Assembly (NCBI GenBank): GCA_937926785.1
Contig: CALBBQ010000010.1
Coordinates: forward strand, 1-57,814
Direction: 5' to 3'
From: an uncultured Bacteroidales bacterium
Lineage (GTDB): Bacteria > Bacteroidota > Bacteroidia > Bacteroidales > Tenuifilaceae
Length of the DNA: 57,814 nucleotides
Position numbers and translations under genes: made by a program. This document shows positions 50,894 through 57,814 of the stretch, piece after piece; the first letter of the stretch is position 1, and every line of letters begins with the position of its first letter. Under the pieces are notes generated by a model, which saw only the letters and a list, made by a program, of their open reading frames with translations, did no database searches and was not told the origin of the DNA.

Positions 50894-52171
50894 ATGGTTA
50901 AACGAGTACTCTCCTACATACAGCGTACCGAAGTAATTCAGAGTGCCTCCATACTGGTGTTTGGAACCCTGATTGCACAGTCCATTCCCATACTGCTTCA
51001 ACCTTTTTTAAGACGATACTTTTCACCTGAAGATTTTGGTTTCTATTCGGTTTACATCAGTATCATCGGCATTTTATTGGTGGTATCGAGCTTGCGGTAC
51101 GAACAAACTATTGTCCTTCCAAAAACCGATGCCGATGCCATTCAGCTGGTAAACATATCGATATTCATTAGTTTGATATTTAGTATCTTAGTTTTACTCA
51201 TCGTTTTAATTTTTCACTCAAAGTTTCTTCAGTTACTAAATATCCCTTACGATAAAGGATTTATAATTTACTTGGTCCCGCTGGGGACTTTTTTATTAAG
51301 TATTTTTCAAATATTAAACTTTTGGCTGATCCGAAAGAAGCGGTTCAAATCCATATCTATAAATAAGTTAAGTCGCCGACTGGTTGAAGGGGGAGCTCAA
51401 TCGATTTTTGCTTTCACAAAATTTTCAAATGGCTTGGTGATTGGTGATATTGCAGGCCAGTTGGCTAATGGCATAGTATCATTCTATCAATCTTTTAAAA
51501 GTGGATACAGGCTGCAGCTACCTTTAGGTTTGAAAGTAAAGCAGCTGCTCAGTGAGTACATTCTGTTTCCCAAAATAAGCCTAATACCGGCAGTAATGAG
51601 CGCAACTTGCTACATGATGCCGGTTGTGTTCATTAATAAATACTACTCTGCCGAACAGGCGGGTTATTTTGACCTTACTAAACTTATCCTCTCGGTACCC
51701 CTTGCATTAATTGCCAGCTCCTTTTCCAGCGTGGTACTCAATAAAACTTCGGAATGCTACCGGAATGGAAAACCATTCCTGAATGAGATAAGACCATTAA
51801 TATGGATTGTGGTGGCCATTAGTATCCTTGAAATATTGTTAATACTTTTTTGGTCGGAGTTTTTTTTTACTCTCATTTTTGGCGAAAAATGGTTACCCTC
51901 AGGCACAATGGCTAAGTATTTAGTTTTCCCATTTGCTCTGAATTTCATCACATCATCTTTTACCTCTGTGTTTGTCGCTATAAATAAAATTGCCTGGCAA
52001 AGTGTTTGGCAGCTATTCTATTTTATGCTGATTTTTTTGTTACCTTTTCTGTCTGGTTTAAGTTTCGAGAATTTTATACTGGCATATACGGCAATTGAGA
52101 TCGTTGCCAATGTTGTTATGATTGTTCTGCTAATACTGGTAATCGGGAATGTTAAAGCAGTGTACAGGTAA
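50894..52171 (+). CDS. Oligosaccharide flippase (Wzx-like, MATE/MOP superfamily)
   Basis: A 425-residue membrane protein with about 12 helices and no leader. N-terminal ILVFGTLIAQSIPILLQPFL and RRYFSPEDFGFYSVYISIIG are the typical start of PST-type flippases, which carry undecaprenyl-PP-linked oligosaccharides to the periplasmic face. Sequence is poorly conserved, as is normal, but position between initiating transferase and glycosyltransferases supports it. ATG follows directly on the TAG of the preceding gene; the next gene overlaps its end by 23 bp. Confidence 0.87.
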   Translation: MVKRVLSYIQRTEVIQSASILVFGTLIAQSIPILLQPFLRRYFSPEDFGFYSVYISIIGILLVVSSLRYEQTIVLPKTDADAIQLVNISIFISLIFSILVLLIVLIFHSKFLQLLNIPYDKGFIIYLVPLGTFLLSIFQILNFWLIRKKRFKSISINKLSRRLVEGGAQSIFAFTKFSNGLVIGDIAGQLANGIVSFYQSFKSGYRLQLPLGLKVKQLLSEYILFPKISLIPAVMSATCYMMPVVFINKYYSAEQAGYFDLTKLILSVPLALIASSFSSVVLNKTSECYRNGKPFLNEIRPLIWIVVAISILEILLILFWSEFFFTLIFGEKWLPSGTMAKYLVFPFALNFITSSFTSVFVAINKIAWQSVWQLFYFMLIFLLPFLSGLSFENFILAYTAIEIVANVVMIVLLILVIGNVKAVYR

Positions 52172-53258
52172 AAAAGTAATATTTATAGAGCCTGTTTTGG
52201 CGCATTACCGCCACGATACATTTTCAATCATTTCGGAAAATAAGAATTTCGAGGTAAGTATTCTTGCAGGTACACACTACGAGGGAGTAAAGGACACCAC
52301 GATGCCTAACTCAATTAAAAAGGAGTACTTTACGTTAAAACTTTTTGGACATAAATTTTACTATTTAAAGGGTGCACTTAACACGGTGAGACAAATTAGA
52401 CCTGATGTGATAGTTTGTTCAGGAATTGATTTCAGACATTTACATACCTTGCTAATCTTTTTTGGGGCTAAGCTGGCTAAGGTAAAGTTTGTATGGTGGT
52501 CGCATGCTGGTTTGGGGAATCAAGGTAAAATTGGGCAATGGTTAAGGTCAACTATCTATCGGAACAGCAATGGAATTCTTGCATATAACTCCCATGGAAA
52601 AAACAACCTGATTCAAATGGGTGTCCCTGAAAGCAAAATAAAGGTTGTTGGAAATGCCCTAAACTCCGATGATTACGGGTTTGATATGAAAATCAAAAAT
52701 TCTACGGACCATAAAGTCGTTTTGCTTTATTCAGGCCGAATAACAAAGGAAAAAAAGTTAAGTGTTTTGATAGATGCACTTTCGCAATTAAAGCAAACGA
52801 ACCTTGATTTTATCTGCAACATAGTGGGTGGTGGAAACATTGGGAGTTATAAGCAACAAGTTGATAAACTTGAAATTCATGGGTATGTTAATTTCTTAGG
52901 TCCACGATACGGAAAGGAATTGAAAACAGTGTTTGCGCAGGCCGATTTGTTTGTTTACCCTGGTGGCATTGGGCTCTCAATGGTTCAGGCATTATCATAC
53001 GGGTTACCCGTTATAACAACCGATGCCATGAATGAACATGGACCCGAGATTGAACTTTTATTTCCAGGTGTAACCGGTGATTTTTTTTGGGATGAAAATC
53101 CTAAAGATTTTGCTCAACAAATTCTTCATTGGGTTGGAAAGGTTAGGGCTAATAAGGCTGAGATCTCCGAAGTGTGTAGAAATCAGGTAGTAAAGTTTGG
53201 CTACCTGCCTCAGATGGTGGCTGAAAATATTGAGGGGTTTTTAAATACTTTAATGTAA
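52149..53258 (+). CDS. Glycosyltransferase family 4-like protein
   Basis: A 369-residue GT-B enzyme. KVIFIEPVLAHYRHDTFSII begins the N-lobe; the C-lobe has KVVLLYSGRITKEKKLSVLI, FLGPRYGKELKTVFAQADLF and VYPGGIGLSMVQALSYGLPVI, the donor-binding acidic/GLS segment. It adds one sugar to the lipid-linked intermediate on the cytoplasmic side; donor not determined. The only in-frame ATG lies 23 bp inside the flippase gene. Confidence 0.86.
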   Translation: MLKQCTGKKVIFIEPVLAHYRHDTFSIISENKNFEVSILAGTHYEGVKDTTMPNSIKKEYFTLKLFGHKFYYLKGALNTVRQIRPDVIVCSGIDFRHLHTLLIFFGAKLAKVKFVWWSHAGLGNQGKIGQWLRSTIYRNSNGILAYNSHGKNNLIQMGVPESKIKVVGNALNSDDYGFDMKIKNSTDHKVVLLYSGRITKEKKLSVLIDALSQLKQTNLDFICNIVGGGNIGSYKQQVDKLEIHGYVNFLGPRYGKELKTVFAQADLFVYPGGIGLSMVQALSYGLPVITTDAMNEHGPEIELLFPGVTGDFFWDENPKDFAQQILHWVGKVRANKAEISEVCRNQVVKFGYLPQMVAENIEGFLNTLM

Positions 53259-54047
53259 ATGAATGGCCGGTTGATAAAATATCGCAGCTATCTAAGGAAC
53301 AAAGTTTTAAATATTTTATCGTATAAAGCCACTCCCAAACCCGGGATTCATATTCTTAATGGACATTTTCTAAGCTTAAACGACAATGCTTCACCTGAAA
53401 TCTTTCACAATCTCCTGGTAAGATTGAGTAGGCTTGGAGCAGGCTTCATTGATTTTGAGGATGCAGCCCAAAGAATTAAAAATAAAACTTTTCCAAAAAA
53501 CGAGTGTTTGCTTGCCTTTTCCTGGGACGATGGATTTGAGGAGTGTTTTACTAAAATCAAACCAGTTGTTGACGTCTGGAAAATAAAAGCCGCATTTTTT
53601 ATTAACCCTAACTTTATTGATGGAGATAATGATTACAGGGAGCATTTCAAGAAGGACATTGTTTTTACAAATAAAAACCCTATGAGCTGGGAGATGGTAA
53701 AACAGCTTGCTGCCGAGGGGCACACCATTGGCGCCCATACACTCGACCACCTATCGCTCAATTGCAATGAGCTCAGTTTCTTAAAACATCAGATAGAGGG
53801 CTCTAAAGAGAGAATTGAAGCGCAACTGGGTATCGAAGTAAGACACTTTGCTTTCCCTTATGGGCGGCTGAGGCATATAAGCCAGCTAGGTGTTGATGTT
53901 GCTTGCAGCACATTCCCCTATGTGTATAGTCAGGATAATTACCGGCACTACTTCTCATTTGGCGGTAAAGTGATAAACCGACGCCATTTTGAGTGCAACT
54001 GGCCATTAAACCATGTAGTTTACTTCCTAAAAGCAAAAACGGTTTGA
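53259..54047 (+). CDS. Leaderless polysaccharide deacetylase (CE4/NodB)-like protein
   Basis: A 262-residue protein with the NodB homology domain: motif 1 FSWDDGFEE with Asp90 (base) and Asp91 (metal), motif 2 HTLDH with metal ligands His160 and His164, motif 3 RHFAFPYGRL. CE4 enzymes remove N- or O-acetyl groups from GlcNAc-containing glycans. There is no signal peptide or membrane segment, so it should act in the cytoplasm on a lipid-linked or nucleotide-linked sugar. TAA of the preceding gene touches this ATG; its TGA overlaps the likely TTG start of the next gene. Confidence 0.83.
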   Translation: MNGRLIKYRSYLRNKVLNILSYKATPKPGIHILNGHFLSLNDNASPEIFHNLLVRLSRLGAGFIDFEDAAQRIKNKTFPKNECLLAFSWDDGFEECFTKIKPVVDVWKIKAAFFINPNFIDGDNDYREHFKKDIVFTNKNPMSWEMVKQLAAEGHTIGAHTLDHLSLNCNELSFLKHQIEGSKERIEAQLGIEVRHFAFPYGRLRHISQLGVDVACSTFPYVYSQDNYRHYFSFGGKVINRRHFECNWPLNHVVYFLKAKTV

Positions 54048-55096
54048 AAGAGGTTGATGTACTGATTGTTGGCGATTTTCCGCCTAATACTCACACGGGG
54101 ATTAGCATGGTAAATGCTCTGGTTCGGGATATCCTCTCAGGGCATGGCAAAATTGTTGAAACCATTGATGAATCGGCATGGAGCCATAAAGGGCTCAAGC
54201 GAGTATTCCATTACATGGCGGGCTCGCATTTCAGGTTGTTTCTGTTTCTTATTAAAAATAGGGTAACCTATGTTTACCTTAACATACCGCTATCGCTTGC
54301 TGGTCAGCTGAGGTTGTTTTCAACATGTCTGATTTGCAGGTTATTCTCGTTTCGTTCAAAGCTGGTGGGCCATATCCATAGGGGCGATATAAAGGAATTT
54401 GTGTCAAGGTCTGTGATTAACAGGCTAATTCTCAGGTTAAACTTGATTATGTTTAACACAACGGTTGTGTTGAGCAAAAAATTTGAAAATGATTTGAAGG
54501 TGATAATGCACAGGTTCAGTACCAGAGTTGTTCCAAACACATCTATGGTTGAAGGGTTACATACCGAAAGGGATTGGGTGTATAAACAACGATTCGTTTG
54601 CATATCGAATATAATAGAAACCAAAGGTTTGGGCGATTTGGTGAAAGCTTTTGCTAACAATAGCCTGCAACACCTTAAGCTCACTATTTTAGGAAATGTT
54701 TACGAGGAGCGTTTTTACCGGAAGCTAATGGACACAAAGTCCGATAATGTTAGTATTCGGGTTAACCCGGAGCGGGAGATGATTACCAGCGCTCTGATGG
54801 AAACCGATTGTCTGGTTTTACCATCGTGGAACGAGGGGCAACCGCTGGTTATTCTTGAGGCTATGTCGATGGGAATTCCGGTTATTGCCACACGTGTGGG
54901 TGATATTCCCAACATGCTTGGCGAGGATTACCCATTTCTTACTAACCCTCACGATGTGGATATGTTAGTTGAAAGGATACTGGAATTTGACAATTTCAGT
55001 GGCAAGGAAGAAATAGGAAACAGATTGCTAAGCTACTATCATTCAGAATATTCCTACGATATATTTACGAGTAACATACTTGATATTTTTCGATGA
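54044..55096 (+). CDS. Glycosyltransferase family 4 protein
   Basis: A 350-residue GT-B enzyme. The N-lobe DVLIVGDFPPNTHTGISMVN follows the start closely; the C-lobe carries KQRFVCISNIIETKGLGDLV, LTILGNVYEERFY and PSWNEGQPLVILEAMSMGIPVIATRVG, the classic E-x7-E donor motif. No in-frame ATG is available. A TTG at 54044 overlapping the preceding TGA (TTGA) fits coupled translation; a GTG at 53993 would add 17 residues read from within the deacetylase gene and is less likely. Its TGA overlaps the next ATG. Confidence 0.87.
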   Translation: MKEVDVLIVGDFPPNTHTGISMVNALVRDILSGHGKIVETIDESAWSHKGLKRVFHYMAGSHFRLFLFLIKNRVTYVYLNIPLSLAGQLRLFSTCLICRLFSFRSKLVGHIHRGDIKEFVSRSVINRLILRLNLIMFNTTVVLSKKFENDLKVIMHRFSTRVVPNTSMVEGLHTERDWVYKQRFVCISNIIETKGLGDLVKAFANNSLQHLKLTILGNVYEERFYRKLMDTKSDNVSIRVNPEREMITSALMETDCLVLPSWNEGQPLVILEAMSMGIPVIATRVGDIPNMLGEDYPFLTNPHDVDMLVERILEFDNFSGKEEIGNRLLSYYHSEYSYDIFTSNILDIFR

Positions 55097-56319
55097 GCGA
55101 AAACCTTAAAAGGATTCTATTAGTTTCCCAGGTGTTTTATCCTGACCAGGTTGCCGTTTCCAATCTGTTTACAAAGCTTTTTGAGCGTATTGCTGCAACA
55201 GACCAGTTCGACATTACTGTTTGGTGTGCACAGCCCTCTTATACTACCCGGGAGCGGCAGCCTAAACACCGAAACTACCAGGGTTTGAATATCTACTACT
55301 TGCCATCAACTAATTTCAGGAAAGATAGCCTGTTCGGCCGACTTTTAAATGTTGCTACCTTTTCGGTAAGCGTAATTATCAAGCTTATTTTCAGTAAGTT
55401 TAGGGGTACAGTTGTGGTACATACCACTCCCCCATTTCTGGCTATTCTGGTAGTCAGGATTGCCAAATTTAAAAAGCTCAAAGTAATTTATGTATTGATG
55501 GATATCTTCCCCGATGGTTTGATACGGTTAGGTAAAGTTTCAATTAGAAATCCTTTAATTCGTTTGTGGAAGCGCTGGCACAGGCAAGCTCTAAAGCAGT
55601 CGGACAGAATTGTGGCCATTGGTCGCGATATGGAAGAATGGGTGAGGGAAGAGGTTCCGTATTTAGCACAAAACCAGCTGAAAAATATTCCCCTTTGGCA
55701 GGATGAAAAGACTTTATCGCCCATTGAGTTTGCCACAAATCCGTTTGTAGTTAAGTATAATTTAGCCAGCTACTTTGTGGTTCAGTTCTCAGGTAATATG
55801 GGTTTATGGAACGATTTGGTAACCGTTGGCAAGGCCGTATCGAAGGGAATTGAAGGTGTAAAATTCGTTTTTATCGGCGATGGGATTCGAAAAAGGGAGC
55901 TAGTGCAAGCAATGGGAGAGAAAGGAGCAAAAAGTTCATTATTCCTGACCTTTTTAAGCAACCAGGAGTACACCTATTCAGTAACAGCTTGCCATTGCGG
56001 CTTGGTAACTCTTAGGCCCGAGGCCCTGGGAATGGGTGTTCCCAGTAAAATATTTGGCATTATGGCTGCCGGAATTCCGGTACTCGCAATAGCCCCCGGC
56101 AGTTCGGAATTAGCCTTAATAGTGCTTGAATCTAACTGTGGATTGGTTGTTGAACCCGGCGATGCCGAAGGTTTGGTGGAAGCAATTGTATACTTGAAGC
56201 TCAACGAAGGAATCCGGAGACAAATGGGAATTAATGCACGAACGGCATTTGAGCAAAAGTACACAACGCAAAGGGGAGCCAGCAATTACATTAATCTTCT
56301 CAATGAATTGAGTTCGTAA
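55093..56319 (+). CDS. Glycosyltransferase family 4, WbuB-like
   Basis: A 408-residue GT-B enzyme. N-terminus RILLVSQVFYPDQVAVSNLF and VHTTPPFLAILVVRIAKFKK, VIYVLMDIFPDGLIRLGK, then VQFSGNMGLWNDLVTVGKAV and LRPEALGMGVPSKIFGIMAAGIPVLA, are the pattern of WbuB-type fucosyl- or N-acetylfucosaminyl-transferases. With gmd and fcl in the same operon, fucose transfer is a reasonable guess but not shown. Starts in an ATGA overlap; the next gene starts in TAATG. Confidence 0.87.
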   Translation: MSENLKRILLVSQVFYPDQVAVSNLFTKLFERIAATDQFDITVWCAQPSYTTRERQPKHRNYQGLNIYYLPSTNFRKDSLFGRLLNVATFSVSVIIKLIFSKFRGTVVVHTTPPFLAILVVRIAKFKKLKVIYVLMDIFPDGLIRLGKVSIRNPLIRLWKRWHRQALKQSDRIVAIGRDMEEWVREEVPYLAQNQLKNIPLWQDEKTLSPIEFATNPFVVKYNLASYFVVQFSGNMGLWNDLVTVGKAVSKGIEGVKFVFIGDGIRKRELVQAMGEKGAKSSLFLTFLSNQEYTYSVTACHCGLVTLRPEALGMGVPSKIFGIMAAGIPVLAIAPGSSELALIVLESNCGLVVEPGDAEGLVEAIVYLKLNEGIRRQMGINARTAFEQKYTTQRGASNYINLLNELSS

Positions 56320-57575
56320 TGGAGACTTTAAAACATATTTCGAGGTTACTATTCCCTTACACTTTAGCGCTTGTTGCATTTTCAATACCGGTAAGCTACA
56401 GGTTTACATTGTATGCGCTGGGTTTTGCCTATGTAGTAACGATACTGTTGATAATCTTTACTCGTTTCTCTTTTGAATACAGGAATAAGCTATTGGTTTT
56501 GTTCCCATTGCTCTGGGTACTCTATTTTATTTCGGTACTCTATTCAAAAAATCTGAGCTATGGGCTGTCTGATGTATTTCAAAAAATATCGCTGCTTCTC
56601 ATCCCAATAATTTTTATTCCCTCAAAGTGGGATAGGAAGGATGTAAGTCTAATTGTGAACGCTTTTATCACGGGCTTACTTGTTAGTTCTGTTTTCTTTA
56701 TTTTGCGGGCATTCTACCGGTCGCTTATTTTTACTCCTGTAGGAGTGTTCTTTAGGCCTGTTCCAGTGGGTGTACCCTGGGATAACTATTTCTTTTACGA
56801 ATTGCTGGTTCAACCGCATCATCCCACATACTATTCCATGTACCTTTCGCTTGGAATTGCAATAATTGCAAAAAGAATAAAGCAAGCATCGGTTTTCAGC
56901 GATAGAGTGTATAATTTTATCATCCTAACTTTTTTCACTGTAGTTACTTTTTTTACATCTTCTAAAGCAGGAATAATTGCTTCATTCTTAGTTCTGGTTA
57001 TTGCCATGTTCTGGATTCTGAAGCGAAAAGGTAAGCTCATTGCTTCGGTCGTTCTGTCTGTTTTCTTTACTTTGGGGTTGATCTTCATTTTAAAAAACCA
57101 AAGAATCAGATTTGTTATTAGCTCTATACTTGTGGAGAATAATATATCAGCTTCAGATCATGATAAAAAGCTAATGAGCGAAGGGCTAGTCCGATTTGAA
57201 ATATGGAAATCAGTACCAGACGTGCTTTATGGCATAGAATGGTTAACCGGTGTTGGTATTGGAGATGTGAAAGATGAGATGCTTAAGACTTACAAAACCA
57301 AAGGAATTCAGTATGCTTATAATGAACAGCTCAATGCTCACAACCAGTATATTCAAACTTTAGTAGGAATAGGCATTCTAGGGTTATCAGTGTTGTTTTT
57401 TATTCTGGGATATGCGTTTTTTCTGGCTTATAGAAATAGAGATTTGCTTCTATTACTTTTTAATATAATAGTTTCTGTTAATTTCATGTTCGAGTCTGTG
57501 CTGGAAAGGGTTTTTGGGGTTATCTTTTTTACATTCTTTCTGTTGTTTCTAACCTCCTATGAAGTAACCGATTAA
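56319..57575 (+). CDS. O-antigen polymerase/ligase-like membrane protein (Wzy-type)
   Basis: A 418-residue protein with about eleven hydrophobic helices and a periplasmic loop (about 275-345) ending in NEQLNAHNQYIQTLVGIGIL, the Wzy_C signature with the key His. Such enzymes join lipid-linked repeat units or ligate O-antigen to lipid A. As there is a flippase in the operon, polymerase is the likelier role. The ATG shares one base with the preceding stop. Last gene of the operon, ended by a strong terminator. Confidence 0.85.
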   Translation: METLKHISRLLFPYTLALVAFSIPVSYRFTLYALGFAYVVTILLIIFTRFSFEYRNKLLVLFPLLWVLYFISVLYSKNLSYGLSDVFQKISLLLIPIIFIPSKWDRKDVSLIVNAFITGLLVSSVFFILRAFYRSLIFTPVGVFFRPVPVGVPWDNYFFYELLVQPHHPTYYSMYLSLGIAIIAKRIKQASVFSDRVYNFIILTFFTVVTFFTSSKAGIIASFLVLVIAMFWILKRKGKLIASVVLSVFFTLGLIFILKNQRIRFVISSILVENNISASDHDKKLMSEGLVRFEIWKSVPDVLYGIEWLTGVGIGDVKDEMLKTYKTKGIQYAYNEQLNAHNQYIQTLVGIGILGLSVLFFILGYAFFLAYRNRDLLLLLFNIIVSVNFMFESVLERVFGVIFFTFFLLFLTSYEVTD

Positions 57576-57590
57576 TTAATGACCAATAAT

Positions 57591-57629
57591 AAACAGTAAA
57601 AGCCGGATAAAATCCGGCTTTTACTGTTT
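57591..57629. terminator. Bidirectional terminator after the polysaccharide operon
   Basis: A perfect 18-bp inverted repeat AAACAGTAAAAGCCGGAT / ATCCGGCTTTTACTGTTT with a three-base loop lies between convergent genes. Confidence 0.92.
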
Positions 57630-57643
57630 TAAACATTTAAATA

Positions 57644-57814
57644 TTAGTAGTGTTTGTTTTTAATGGCATCCATAATAATTTGCCTGTACTGCCATAGTAG
57701 TGAAGCTATAAAACCCAGTATGGCAAAGAGTATTCCAATTATATAGGCATACCTGGAGTATGGGTTAGCGGCCTTAGAAAGGGGGGTGAAATCCTGAACA
57801 ATGGTGATGGGGTC
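57644..57814 (-). CDS. C-terminal part of a probable Wzz-type chain length regulator (runs off window)
   Basis: The reverse strand encodes the last 56 residues of a membrane protein: DPITIVQDFTPLSKAANPYS, then a hydrophobic helix (RYAYIIGILFAILGFIASLL) and a short basic tail WQYRQIIMDAIKNKHY. A periplasmic Pro-rich run, one terminal transmembrane helix and a short cytoplasmic end is the C-terminal layout of Wzz/Wzc co-polymerases that set polysaccharide chain length. The place next to a Wzx/Wzy operon supports this, but with only this fragment other membrane proteins are possible. Confidence 0.5.
   Translation of the reverse strand, partial: DPITIVQDFTPLSKAANPYSRYAYIIGILFAILGFIASLLWQYRQIIMDAIKNKHY

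Overview
The window reads as ordinary chromosome of a Bacteroidota bacterium, most likely a member of the Bacteroidales/Marinilabiliales side of the phylum; the genus cannot be fixed from sequence alone. Supporting signs are TAnnTTTG-type -7 boxes in front of several genes (best for HU and pyrophosphatase), A/T-rich leaders with few strong Shine-Dalgarno sites, a CarboxypepD_reg-type TonB-dependent receptor, a DUF6132-like small membrane protein, futalosine-route menaquinone synthesis (MqnA) and many secreted or lipoprotein peptidases. No insertion sequence, integrase, phage gene or CRISPR array was found.

Layout. 1-13.2 kb is housekeeping: a BaiN-type flavoprotein (cut by the window edge) with an HD-domain protein, a small DNA-binding protein, a Cof-type HAD phosphatase, a TauE/SafE permease, an aspartate-type aminotransferase, MltG with an exported nitroreductase-like protein, an mqnA-nfeD-GNAT operon, purB and an MsbA-like ABC exporter. 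13.4-14.7 kb holds two tRNA-Ser genes (CGA and TGA), a broken tRNA-Ser-derived fragment, a small membrane protein and HU. 14.7-20.4 kb carries a SpoU methyltransferase and a compact run of LytTR response regulator, class III aminotransferase, unknown exported protein and dipeptidyl peptidase III lipoprotein. 20.5-29 kb has a membrane-anchored pseudo-receiver, htpG, a conserved protein of unknown function and the 2-oxoglutarate dehydrogenase E1/E2 pair. 29-46.3 kb contains two large sensory proteins (a dCache-HAMP-GAF-PAS protein without output domain, and a methyl-accepting chemotaxis protein ending in a CheR-tether-like pentapeptide), peptidases (M16, gamma-glutamyltransferase, subtilisin-like lipoprotein), a TonB-dependent receptor, murB, a pyrophosphatase and an isolated glycosyltransferase.

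46.9-57.6 kb is a tightly packed surface polysaccharide operon: gmd and fcl make GDP-L-fucose, an epimerase/reductase and a WecA/WbpL-type initiating transferase start the lipid-linked repeat unit, three glycosyltransferases and a leaderless deacetylase extend or modify it, and Wzx- and Wzy-type membrane proteins flip and polymerise it. Most junctions overlap or abut, suggesting translational coupling. Just past the terminator, on the opposite strand, is the end of a probable Wzz-type chain length regulator.

The most noteworthy signals are a 10-G homopolymer inside the initiating transferase gene (a candidate phase-variation switch), a 7-bp minisatellite bounded by direct repeats just upstream of gmd, three TAACATG elements upstream of htpG, a degenerate tail-anchored receiver protein, the CheR-like C-terminus of the chemotaxis receptor, a four-cysteine tail on 2-oxoglutarate dehydrogenase E1, and the interrupted tRNA-Ser copy.
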